Shown: positions 8,470 through 14,879 of the stretch, in pieces
Position numbering within the stretch: the stretch's first letter is position 1
Layout of the letters: each line of letters starts with the position of its first letter
Assembly: GCA_023441625.1 (NCBI GenBank)
Contig: JAEZOA010000167.1
Location: 1 to 39,341, forward strand
DNA: 39,341 nt
Source: Bacillota bacterium
Lineage (GTDB): Bacteria > Bacillota > Clostridia > Acetivibrionales > DSM-1351
Direction of reading: 5' to 3'
Notes under the pieces: generated by a model
Told to the model about the DNA's origin: nothing
Seen by the model: the letters and a program-made list of their open reading frames with translations, nothing else
Databases searched by the model: none
Position numbers and translations under genes: made by a program

Positions 8470-8970
8470 TTAAAATTTATTGTTTCCTAGTATAGTGCCC
8501 ATTCTGCACGAGTTCCCATGACATATGGCAATTGCCAAAGCATCAGCAACATCGTCTGGCTTCGGGATAGCACTTAAATTCAAAATAACCTTCACCATTT
8601 GCTGTATTTGAGCCTTTTCAGCTCTTCCATATCCAACTACTGATTGTTTTACCTGCAAGGGTGTATACTCATATATATCAACTCCCGATTTTGCTGCTGC
8701 GAGAACTGCTACTCCCCTACCATGTCCAACATTAAGGGCAGTTTTTATATTTTTATTAAAGAACAACTCTTCTATAGATATCGCATCTGGCTTAAACTTC
8801 TCTATTAATTTCTCCAAATCATTAAAAAGCACTAAAAGCCTTTGTGATAGCTTCATTGATGCTTCTGTTGTAATAGCACCATAGTCCAAAACCGAAAATT
8901 TGTTCCCTTCATATTTTACAACACCGTAGCCAGTAATTGCAAACCCCGGGTCAATCCCCATTATTATCAC
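8470..8970 (-). CDS. ruvC: Holliday junction resolvase RuvC
   Basis: The endonuclease that resolves junctions held by RuvAB (166 residues). The acidic catalytic residues are visible: Asp in MGIDPGFAITGYG, Glu in SIEELFF, and the Asp pair in KPDDVADALAIA. The frame continues 37 codons upstream, but that part looks like non-coding sequence. GGAGG followed by TAAAT places the start at the GTG (8968-8970); an ATG three codons later is possible. It is the first gene of ruvC-ruvA-ruvB-queH and is divergent from argG across a 399-base gap. Confidence 0.95.
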   Translation of the reverse strand: MIIMGIDPGFAITGYGVVKYEGNKFSVLDYGAITTEASMKLSQRLLVLFNDLEKLIEKFKPDAISIEELFFNKNIKTALNVGHGRGVAVLAAAKSGVDIYEYTPLQVKQSVVGYGRAEKAQIQQMVKVILNLSAIPKPDDVADALAIAICHGNSCRMGTILGNNKF

Positions 8971-9075
8971 ATTTACCTCCATGTTCCAATATGCCAAATG
9001 AGTCATTATACTTTCTTTTAAAACCAACCATTTGTATTTATTTTTGCAAATAATTTGTATAATTATTGATTTATA

Positions 9076-9104
9076 TTGCATAAATATGCATATCGGTGTA
9101 TAAT
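9076..9104 (+). promoter_or_regulatory. argG promoter with overlapping ARG-box-like palindrome
   Basis: TTGCAT (9076-9081), a 17-base spacer and TATAAT (9099-9104) form a good sigma-A promoter that would give a leader of about 260 bases. TGCATAAATATGCA (9077-9090) is a palindrome fitting the TGnAT-N4-ATnCA form of ArgR boxes and covers the -35 and spacer, so ArgR binding would block polymerase. The ArgR link is inferred from pattern and the argG position. Confidence 0.55.
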
Positions 9105-9120
9105 ATTTTTGATAACTTAA

Positions 9121-9290
9121 TTACATAGCATTCTACGATTCTTCAGGAAAAAACCTTCCTATCAATCAAGAAATCGTATACCCGATGCCTACCACTGCTA
9201 TGTTGATGAAAGCATTGGTACGGCCCTGGATTAACGTTTTCTAAGATTCATAGGTAAAACCTTCCTATGAATCAAGAAATCGTATATAAT
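9121..9290 (+). repeat. Structured repeated element in the argG leader
   Basis: Two near-identical hairpin modules (9131-9180 and 9238-9286) share the 3' part AATCAAGAAATCGTATA. The second has a perfect 10-bp stem GATTCATAGG/CCTATGAATC (9245-9254, 9264-9273); the first is imperfect. Between them ACATAGCA/TGCTATGT (9123-9130, 9196-9203) and TACC..GATGC/GCATTGGTA can also pair, so the whole may fold into a branched RNA. A related core occurs at 27588-27695. A second TATAAT at 9285-9290 lies at its end, and the rest of the 8971-9369 gap holds no gene. I do not recognise a known riboswitch. Confidence 0.55.
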
Positions 9291-9369
9291 ATATTTTAGC
9301 ATATTTTTAAGTTGTTGTTTTTTTAATTTAAATAAGTTTTATAGCTGAATACAGCAGAAGGGGGTTATT

Positions 9370-10581
9370 ATGAGTAAAGAAAAAGTTTTATTGGCTTATT
9401 CAGGTGGGCTTGATACCTCAATAATTATTCCATGGCTAAAGGAAAACTATGATTATGAAGTTATTGCTATGGCTGGTGATGTAGGACAAGGCGCAGAACT
9501 TGAGCCATTACATGAAAAAGCAAAGAATACTGGTGCATCAAAGCTTTATATAGAGGATTTAAGGGAAGAATTTATCACTGACTTTATATTCCCAACTTTA
9601 AAAGCTGGTGCAATATATGAAGGTAAATATCTTTTGGGTACTTCCTTTGCCAGACCTATTATAGCTAAAAGAATGGTTGAAATTGCACTTAAGGAAGGCT
9701 GCAGCGCTATTTGTCATGGTTGTACCGGCAAAGGAAATGATCAGGTTAGATTTGAATTAACTGTCAAGGCATTAGCTCCACAGCTAAAAATAATAGCTCC
9801 TTGGAGAATATGGGACATTAAGTCAAGAGAAGAAGAAATAGATTATGCTGCAGCAAGAAACATTCCTGTTCCTGTTACAAAGGAAGATAATTATAGCATG
9901 GACAAGAATCTTTGGCATTTAAGTCACGAAGGTATGGACCTTGAAAATCCTTGGAATGAACCGCAATATGATAAAATATTACAACTTATGGTTTCACCAG
10001 AAAAAGCTCCAGATGTACCAACATATGTTGAAATTTACTTCGAAAAAGGTATTCCAAAGAAGGTTAATGGTGTTGAGTACACTCCAATTGAGATGATGGA
10101 CGTATTAAACAAGGTTGCTGGTGAAAACGGAGTTGGTATCGCTGATATAGTTGAAAACAGACTTGTTGGTATGAAGTCAAGGGGCGTATACGAAACTCCA
10201 GGTGGAACTGTTCTATATGCTGCTCACAGAGAATTAGAATTACTTTGCTTGGATAGAGACACATTACATTACAAGGATATTATTTCTCAGAGATTTGCTG
10301 AGTTGGTATACTTTGGACAATGGTTTTCTCCTCTTCGTGAATCCTTGTCAGCCTTCGTTGATAAAACTCAGGAGACAGTCACTGGCACAGTTAGATTGAA
10401 GCTATATAAGGGTAATTGTATGCCAGCAGGAGCTAAATCAGAATATTCATTATATAGTGAAGAAATTGCTACCTTTGACAAAGATGAAGTATATAACCAG
10501 AAGGATGCTGAAGGCTTTATAAATTTATTTGGCTTACCAACAAAAGTTAGAGCTCAAATGCTAAAAGACAAGAATAAATAA
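9370..10581 (+). CDS. argG: Argininosuccinate synthase
   Basis: Catalyses citrulline + aspartate + ATP to argininosuccinate, AMP and PPi, the penultimate step of arginine synthesis. The 403 residues have the N-type ATP pyrophosphatase P-loop AYSGGLDTS near residue 9, CHGCTGKGNDQVRFE for substrate binding, and EEEIDYAAARNIPVPVTK. The length is normal. The ATG follows AAGGGGG at a spacing of about 5. It has its own upstream promoter (9076-9104) and is followed by argH after 84 bases with a small GGGGACA hairpin between them. Confidence 0.97.
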   Translation: MSKEKVLLAYSGGLDTSIIIPWLKENYDYEVIAMAGDVGQGAELEPLHEKAKNTGASKLYIEDLREEFITDFIFPTLKAGAIYEGKYLLGTSFARPIIAKRMVEIALKEGCSAICHGCTGKGNDQVRFELTVKALAPQLKIIAPWRIWDIKSREEEIDYAAARNIPVPVTKEDNYSMDKNLWHLSHEGMDLENPWNEPQYDKILQLMVSPEKAPDVPTYVEIYFEKGIPKKVNGVEYTPIEMMDVLNKVAGENGVGIADIVENRLVGMKSRGVYETPGGTVLYAAHRELELLCLDRDTLHYKDIISQRFAELVYFGQWFSPLRESLSAFVDKTQETVTGTVRLKLYKGNCMPAGAKSEYSLYSEEIATFDKDEVYNQKDAEGFINLFGLPTKVRAQMLKDKNK

Positions 10582-10605
10582 TAATTAATTTATTTTTCTG
10601 TTTAT

Positions 10606-10632
10606 GGGGACAATCTGAAATAGACTGTCCCC
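10606..10632 (+). terminator. Weak intercistronic hairpin between argG and argH
   Basis: GGGGACA (10606-10612) pairs with TGTCCCC (10626-10632), 13-base loop, followed only by TTTAGATT. This looks like partial termination or mRNA processing rather than a full stop, since argH has no promoter that I can see. Confidence 0.35.
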
Positions 10633-10665
10633 TTTAGATTAATTAATGAGATTGAGGTGTATGTT

Positions 10666-12045
10666 ATGAAACTTTGGGGCGGTAGATTTGAGAAGGGAAC
10701 TGATAAACTTGTTGATGATTTCAACTCTTCTATCAGGTTTGATTGTAGAATGTATAAGCATGATATCTTGGGAAGCATTGCCCATGCAAATATGCTTGGA
10801 AAATGTGGGATAATTTCTGCGCATGATAGCTCCCTTATTCAAAGTACTCTAAAAGACATTTTAAATGATATAGAAGCTGGAAAAATAGAGTTTGAAGTTG
10901 ATGCAGAAGACATTCATATGAATATTGAAAAAATTCTCATCTCAAGAATTGGGGATACAGGAAAGAAACTGCATACAGGAAGAAGCAGAAACGATCAGGT
11001 AGCACTTGATATAAGAATGTATCTTAAGGATGAAATTTCAGCAATTAGTAATATGATAATTTCACTTGAAAATACAATCATTAAAATTTCAGAAGAAAAT
11101 ATAGATACAATTTTACCCGGATATACTCATTTGCAGAGAGCTCAGCCAATAACCTTCGCTCACCATATGATGGCCTATTTTGAAATGCTAAAACGTGATT
11201 ACCAGCGCTTAAGTGATTGCTATTCCCGAATGAATGTACTTCCACTTGGCTCTGGGGCTTTGGCTGGAACCACCTATCCTCTTGACAGATATATGGTTGC
11301 AAATGAGCTTGGCTTTAATAACATTTCCCAAAACAGCCTTGATGGTGTAAGTGATAGAGATTTTGCTATTGAAATGGTGTCGTGCCTGTCAATTCTTATG
11401 ATGCATTTGAGCAGGCTTAGCGAAGAAATAATTCTCTGGTCATCACATGAATTTGGGTTTGTTGAATTAGATGATGCTTATAGTACTGGTAGCAGCATTA
11501 TGCCACAAAAGAAAAATCCAGATGTTGCTGAACTAGCTCGTGGTAAAACAGGTCGCGTTTATGGCAGCTTAATGACATTATTGACTGTTATGAAATCACT
11601 TCCTTTAGCTTATAATAAGGATATGCAGGAGGATAAGGAAGCAATCTTTGATGCAGTTGATACTGTTAAAATGTGCTTACCAGTATTCACTAATATGCTC
11701 GCTACAATGAAGCTCCGTAAAGCTAATATGTATAAGGCAGCTCAAGGTGGATTTACTAATGCTACTGATGTGGCTGATTATCTGGTTAAAAAAGGAATCC
11801 CTTTCAGAAGCGCTCATGAAATTATTGGCAAAATGGTTTTATATTGTATTGATAAAAATATAGCTATCGATGAAATGAGTATAGAAGAGTTTAAAAGCTT
11901 TTCTGATAGGATTGAAGAGGATGTATATTCTGAAATTAGTCTAGAAAAGTGCATTTCGGGCAGAAATCTCCCTGGCGGGCCTGCTTATGAAACTGAGAAG
12001 AAAGCTATTGATGATGCAAAAATGTATATAAGCTCTTTGTGTTAA
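10666..12045 (+). CDS. argH: Argininosuccinate lyase
   Basis: Splits argininosuccinate into arginine and fumarate, the last step of the pathway; a homotetramer of the fumarase/aspartase superfamily. The 459 residues begin MKLWGGRFEKGTDKLVDDFN and include EDIHMNIE, HTGRSRNDQVALD, GYTHLQRAQP and the signature GSSIMPQKKNPD with the catalytic Ser loop. The GTG three codons upstream lies inside the ribosome binding site region GAGGTG, so the ATG at 10666 is preferred. It ends 40 bases before a bidirectional terminator shared with the converging small gene. Confidence 0.97.
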   Translation: MKLWGGRFEKGTDKLVDDFNSSIRFDCRMYKHDILGSIAHANMLGKCGIISAHDSSLIQSTLKDILNDIEAGKIEFEVDAEDIHMNIEKILISRIGDTGKKLHTGRSRNDQVALDIRMYLKDEISAISNMIISLENTIIKISEENIDTILPGYTHLQRAQPITFAHHMMAYFEMLKRDYQRLSDCYSRMNVLPLGSGALAGTTYPLDRYMVANELGFNNISQNSLDGVSDRDFAIEMVSCLSILMMHLSRLSEEIILWSSHEFGFVELDDAYSTGSSIMPQKKNPDVAELARGKTGRVYGSLMTLLTVMKSLPLAYNKDMQEDKEAIFDAVDTVKMCLPVFTNMLATMKLRKANMYKAAQGGFTNATDVADYLVKKGIPFRSAHEIIGKMVLYCIDKNIAIDEMSIEEFKSFSDRIEEDVYSEISLEKCISGRNLPGGPAYETEKKAIDDAKMYISSLC

Positions 12046-12084
12046 CTCAATCTAAAAAATCTTATGAAAAAATTTTAAATTAAA

Positions 12085-12112
12085 AAGCAAGGGATTCTAT
12101 ACTCCCTTGCTT
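12085..12112. terminator. Bidirectional terminator between argH and the converging small gene
   Basis: A perfect 10-bp stem AAGCAAGGGA/TCCCTTGCTT (12085-12094, 12103-12112) with an 8-base loop. The minus-strand tail is GCTTTTTAATTT (good), the plus-strand tail CTTTCTTG (weaker). The stop codon of the minus-strand gene lies in the loop, so the stem arm encodes its last residues. Confidence 0.8.
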
Positions 12113-12318
12113 TCTTGTTGTTCACTCTCTCTAACTAGCTGTGCCGCCGGAGGAAGACACTGAAAACATACTTTAAGTGAGATGTTTTTACTGTCCATAT
12201 CTATATTAATACTTGAACGAACAACTCCCATTTCACATAATTTACTCTTTATATCTTGCTTTATGTTTTCTAGGATTCTAATGTCTCTAGTTACCAGTGT
12301 CTTGCTTTTCCAAAACAT
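12097..12318 (-). CDS. Small protein of unknown function (73 aa)
   Basis: I do not recognise a family. The 73-residue protein is charged and cytoplasmic in character: MFWKSKTLVTRDIRILENIK, then a mixed helix/strand middle with INIDMDSKNISLKVCF that looks like two beta strands, and a CLPPAAQLVRESEQQES tail. Two cysteines lie at about 28 and 52. The reading frame is supported by a clear GGAGG five bases before the ATG, and the gene ends inside a terminator hairpin, so it is probably real. The gene upstream (12396-12707) is 77 bases away and may be in the same transcript. Confidence 0.6.
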   Translation of the reverse strand: MFWKSKTLVTRDIRILENIKQDIKSKLCEMGVVRSSINIDMDSKNISLKVCFQCLPPAAQLVRESEQQESKGV

Positions 12319-12395
12319 ACAGTCCTCCGATTATTATAATAATCAATACTAGCTATCAATCGAAACAGCTATGACCGTCTTACAGTTTATATTTA

Positions 12396-12707
12396 TTAAT
12401 TAATCTTTGCCTTTTTTTCTAACGCTTTTCCTAAGCTAAACCAAGAATCCCTAAGTTTGAACCTCATTTCCTCATCTAAAGTTCTTTCAATAATATCGTT
12501 TAGGTTCCTCCTAGCTTGAATATAATCCTTAATGATAAACTCTTCCTTAACTAATAATTCCTCTATTTGTTCTATCCATTCTTTAAGATGGTCGCTTCCT
12601 ACATATTCAATCGTTATTTTCTTTTTGATGTGACCAACCACTTGCTTAATGGCTTTTCGCTTTACATCAGTATCACTTTGCATCTTTTTAATTTGTTTTT
12701 GAACCAT
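12396..12707 (-). CDS. Small helical protein of unknown function (103 aa)
   Basis: No family recognised. The 103 residues are rich in Lys, Glu and Ile with no membrane segment; the composition (KQIKKMQSDTDVKRKAIKQ, WIEQIEELLVKEEFIIKDYI, ARRNLNDIIERTLDEEMRFK) suggests an all-helical or coiled-coil protein. The first ATG has no ideal ribosome binding site: GAGGAGAGG is 10-14 bases away. A second Met at residue 9 is a possible alternative start. It sits behind a long structured leader or RNA (12871-12996). Confidence 0.55.
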   Translation of the reverse strand: MVQKQIKKMQSDTDVKRKAIKQVVGHIKKKITIEYVGSDHLKEWIEQIEELLVKEEFIIKDYIQARRNLNDIIERTLDEEMRFKLRDSWFSLGKALEKKAKIN

Positions 12708-12870
12708 GACCCTTTAACCTCTCCTCTCATTTTTAATACAAACTAAATAAATGCTTATGCCCATATATTTACATTTATTATATATTATTACCTCTTCTAA
12801 TGCAAATGGGCTAAGAAATTAATAAAAGGAGACAGTTACAAAACAAAATATAATATATGATAAAAGTTTC

Positions 12871-12996
12871 TGTTTTAATAGTATGTGAGTACAACTTATA
12901 CCGATGGGAAGCTCAGTTAAAAGCAATTGCTGACTAAGTTTTCTTTAGAGCAATCCATTGATATAAGTTTGTACTGAAGTACTATTTAAACATAAT
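12871..12996 (-). ncRNA. Candidate structured RNA or leader: long rod-like hairpin
   Basis: Outer arms TGTTTTAATAGTA and TACTATTTAAACA (12 of 13 paired), then a 5/5 internal loop, then GTACAACTTATA with TATAAGTTTGTAC (one bulge), then a third helix around GATGGG/TCCATT closed by GCTC/GAGC make a rod of about 45 bp over 12871-12992. On the minus strand its 5' end begins only a few bases after the predicted start of the promoter at 13003-13031. The end-paired rod form recalls 6S-type RNAs, but I see no known signature and no strong terminator, so it could also be the leader of the 103-aa gene. The rest of the 12708-13055 gap is AT-rich with no ORF. Confidence 0.35.
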
Positions 12997-13002
12997 CTTA
13001 TA

Positions 13003-13031
13003 ACTATATTGTATCCGATATAGTTTTGCAA
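13003..13031 (-). promoter_or_regulatory. Candidate promoter before the rod-like RNA
   Basis: On the minus strand TTGCAA (13026-13031), 17 bases and TATAGT (13003-13008). It overlaps an 8-bp inverted repeat AACTATAT/ATATAGTT (13002-13009, 13018-13025), which could be an operator or the tail hairpin of the deacetylase gene. Confidence 0.4.
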
Positions 13032-13055
13032 CAATCTCCTTAGTGTACCATCAAA

Positions 13056-14210
13056 TCAATATGTTATTAGCTGTTTACCATTTAACTTCGCCATATCAAC
13101 ATTTTCTTGTTTTGATATAGGTACCGTTACTGTGTTGGGATTACCATCACTAACATACTGAGAATTGCCTTTGCTTAGAGCATCCAACCACCAGGAAAGA
13201 TCACAATCAACTTTGGTTTTACCCGTAGATCTCACTCTTGGAATAGCCAGCGGATCAAACTTAGTTGAGACAGGCGATGGTGCCGGATTAGCACCAACTA
13301 GCATTACTGCCGAGTGCTTATATTCTGTTCCTTCATAATTTCCTTGGAAAATATATTCCTTAAACTTTTTTGACCATTCTCCGCAAGGAAGTGAAAAGGA
13401 ATTAAATGTATAGCCTGGAACAAGTTCATTCACAATCTTCTGGTTCCCACCAATTTCCTCCAGCATCCCTTGAGAATCTTTTATTCCAGATAGTACAACA
13501 TGATTTTTTGTATGATTACCAATTTCAAAGCCTTTACTAATCAGATAATTTAATCCATCTGTCAATGTACCAGCACCCTTAAAAGTAGATTTATTACCTA
13601 GATTAACGTAAAATGTACCGTTTAAGCCAAAGTCAGGGTGTTTTTCATTAAATGACTCCATTATCCCAACAGCAGTTCTTGGATTAACAACGAGTTTTCC
13701 ATCCTTTTCAATCAAGTTAAATTCTCCAATTGAGCCATCATCAAAAGTAAACACCATAGGGATATACCCTGCTGGCACATCAATATTATTGTTAATCATA
13801 TCAGTAAGACTTACAAGTCTATATTTCTTGCTGTATAATTCCTCTAATAGCTTCTCAAACTCTGAGAAGGTAGTGGTATATGTGTTATCTCCCTTATCAG
13901 AATAGGTTTCAACGAAGCTATGAAACATTACAACCATTATCTGTCCAGATTCATTTGGCTTAACCTGATTGTAATCAATAACTGTAACATCAGTATTCTG
14001 AGCAATTTCAGCTATTTCAGATTCAATAGCGGCTTGAGTATTATTACTAGCATCAGCACTACTATTTTCTATAGGTTGAGACTGATTTGAGGCAGCACTC
14101 AAATTGCTGTTCGTACTAGGAGTTATTTCTTTATTTGAATTTAAAATATTACTACAGCCTGATATTAAAATCATTATAAGAATAAGTAATAATGCTGAGT
14201 ATTTTTTCAT
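13056..14210 (-). CDS. Polysaccharide deacetylase (NodB-type) lipoprotein
   Basis: A 384-residue lipoprotein with lipobox ILISGC (Cys 19) and a Ser/Asn-rich linker to about 70. The catalytic domain (about 85-340) has the NodB motif TFDDG (155-159), where the Asp is the base and the next binds metal, and the His pair in GNHTKNH (231-237). LNGTFYVNL fits the fold around 197-205, and FSLPCGEWS resembles the RxxY/PYG motif position. Such enzymes deacetylate wall peptidoglycan or other beta-1,4 N-acetyl sugar polymers on the outer face of the membrane; the substrate cannot be told. The ATG is supported by GGAGA seven bases upstream. It follows the Dabb gene by 25 bases and is probably in one operon with it. 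Confidence 0.85.
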   Translation of the reverse strand: MKKYSALLLILIMILISGCSNILNSNKEITPSTNSNLSAASNQSQPIENSSADASNNTQAAIESEIAEIAQNTDVTVIDYNQVKPNESGQIMVVMFHSFVETYSDKGDNTYTTTFSEFEKLLEELYSKKYRLVSLTDMINNNIDVPAGYIPMVFTFDDGSIGEFNLIEKDGKLVVNPRTAVGIMESFNEKHPDFGLNGTFYVNLGNKSTFKGAGTLTDGLNYLISKGFEIGNHTKNHVVLSGIKDSQGMLEEIGGNQKIVNELVPGYTFNSFSLPCGEWSKKFKEYIFQGNYEGTEYKHSAVMLVGANPAPSPVSTKFDPLAIPRVRSTGKTKVDCDLSWWLDALSKGNSQYVSDGNPNTVTVPISKQENVDMAKLNGKQLITY

Positions 14211-14235
14211 TTACACATCTCCATAATTTTATTAT

Positions 14236-14526
14236 TTACTTACTTTCATAATCAATTGCCACAGAAGATTCCTTAACCGTTTTAACATACTCTAGAACCT
14301 TAACATGCGCAGGGTGTGTTTGATATGCCTCCATATCCTCTAATGTATCGAATTTCGTATAAAGTCCAACATCATAGGACCTCTCTGAGTGTAGAATATC
14401 AGTTCCTACCTCTATAAATTTCAAACAAGGAATCTGTCCTTCTAGTCCAAGCAGCACTTCTTTCATTTTCTGCAGGCTTTCTTCGCTCTTGTCCTTTAGC
14501 CTAAATAAAACAATGTGTGTAAGCAT
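14236..14526 (-). CDS. Dabb (stress-responsive alpha/beta barrel) protein
   Basis: A 96-residue single Dabb domain, a dimeric ferredoxin-like barrel fold. The sequence begins MLTHIVLFRLKDKSEES, the HIVLFKLK pattern typical of the family, and ends with the helix-strand DMEAYQTHPAHVKVLEYV that carries the conserved HPxH-type segment. The biochemical role is mostly unknown; members have been linked to stress or to small-molecule binding. GGAGGAATA lies just before the ATG. It is the first gene before the polysaccharide deacetylase gene. Confidence 0.88.
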   Translation of the reverse strand: MLTHIVLFRLKDKSEESLQKMKEVLLGLEGQIPCLKFIEVGTDILHSERSYDVGLYTKFDTLEDMEAYQTHPAHVKVLEYVKTVKESSVAIDYESK

Positions 14527-14687
14527 ATATTATTCCTCCAAATGTTATTAATATGTATTAATTTTATCTTTGTTAGCATATATAGTCAAATGCTAAATAC
14601 TATTTTGATAAAGTAATAAGATACCTAAAATATATAAATACAAATTCAAGAGTATTTTTATTTAATGATAAATAATTAAAATAATTG

Positions 14688-14716
14688 TTGAATTTTCCAT
14701 TTAAAGATTGTATAAT
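14688..14716 (+). promoter_or_regulatory. Plus-strand promoter in the 14527-14879 gap
   Basis: TTGAAT (14688-14693), a 17-base spacer, TATAAT (14711-14716). No plus-strand protein gene follows; instead a terminator comes about 100 bases later. Confidence 0.5.
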
Positions 14717-14722
14717 TATTCA

Positions 14723-14822
14723 GTAATATGTTTATTAATGCATTTTAAATTTTGCTTATATCTTTTTTTTGATAAATCCCTATTATTTAGGGGACTGACA
14801 ATTAGTCAGTCCCCTACTTTTT
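14723..14822 (+). ncRNA. Candidate small RNA of about 100 nt
   Basis: The transcript from the promoter at 14688-14716 would run through a U-rich stretch (14762-14770) and end at the 12-bp terminator hairpin at 14788-14816 followed by CTTTTTT. It contains only a six-codon ORF. Promoter-to-terminator spacing with no gene between is the usual signature of an sRNA. The gap 14527-14879 holds nothing else that I can identify. Confidence 0.4.
14788..14822 (+). terminator. Strong hairpin terminator (GGGGACTGAC type)
   Basis: Perfect 12-bp stem TAGGGGACTGAC/GTCAGTCCCCTA (14788-14799, 14805-14816) with a 5-base loop and CTTTTTT on the plus strand. On the minus strand the tail is AAATAATAGG, so it is a much better plus-strand terminator, though it is also the only hairpin behind the SLH gene that ends at 14880. 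Confidence 0.75.
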
Positions 14823-14879
14823 TATTTGCAGCTTATTACAACCATAATACTAATTAACCAGCCTACAATTTGTATGCTT

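Noticed and set aside
12362..12376. GAAACAGCTATGACC matches part of the M13 reverse primer/lacZ region.
   Set aside because: The match stops on both sides, and the surrounding AT-rich sequence is like the rest of the window. A 15-base chance match is more likely than vector contamination.
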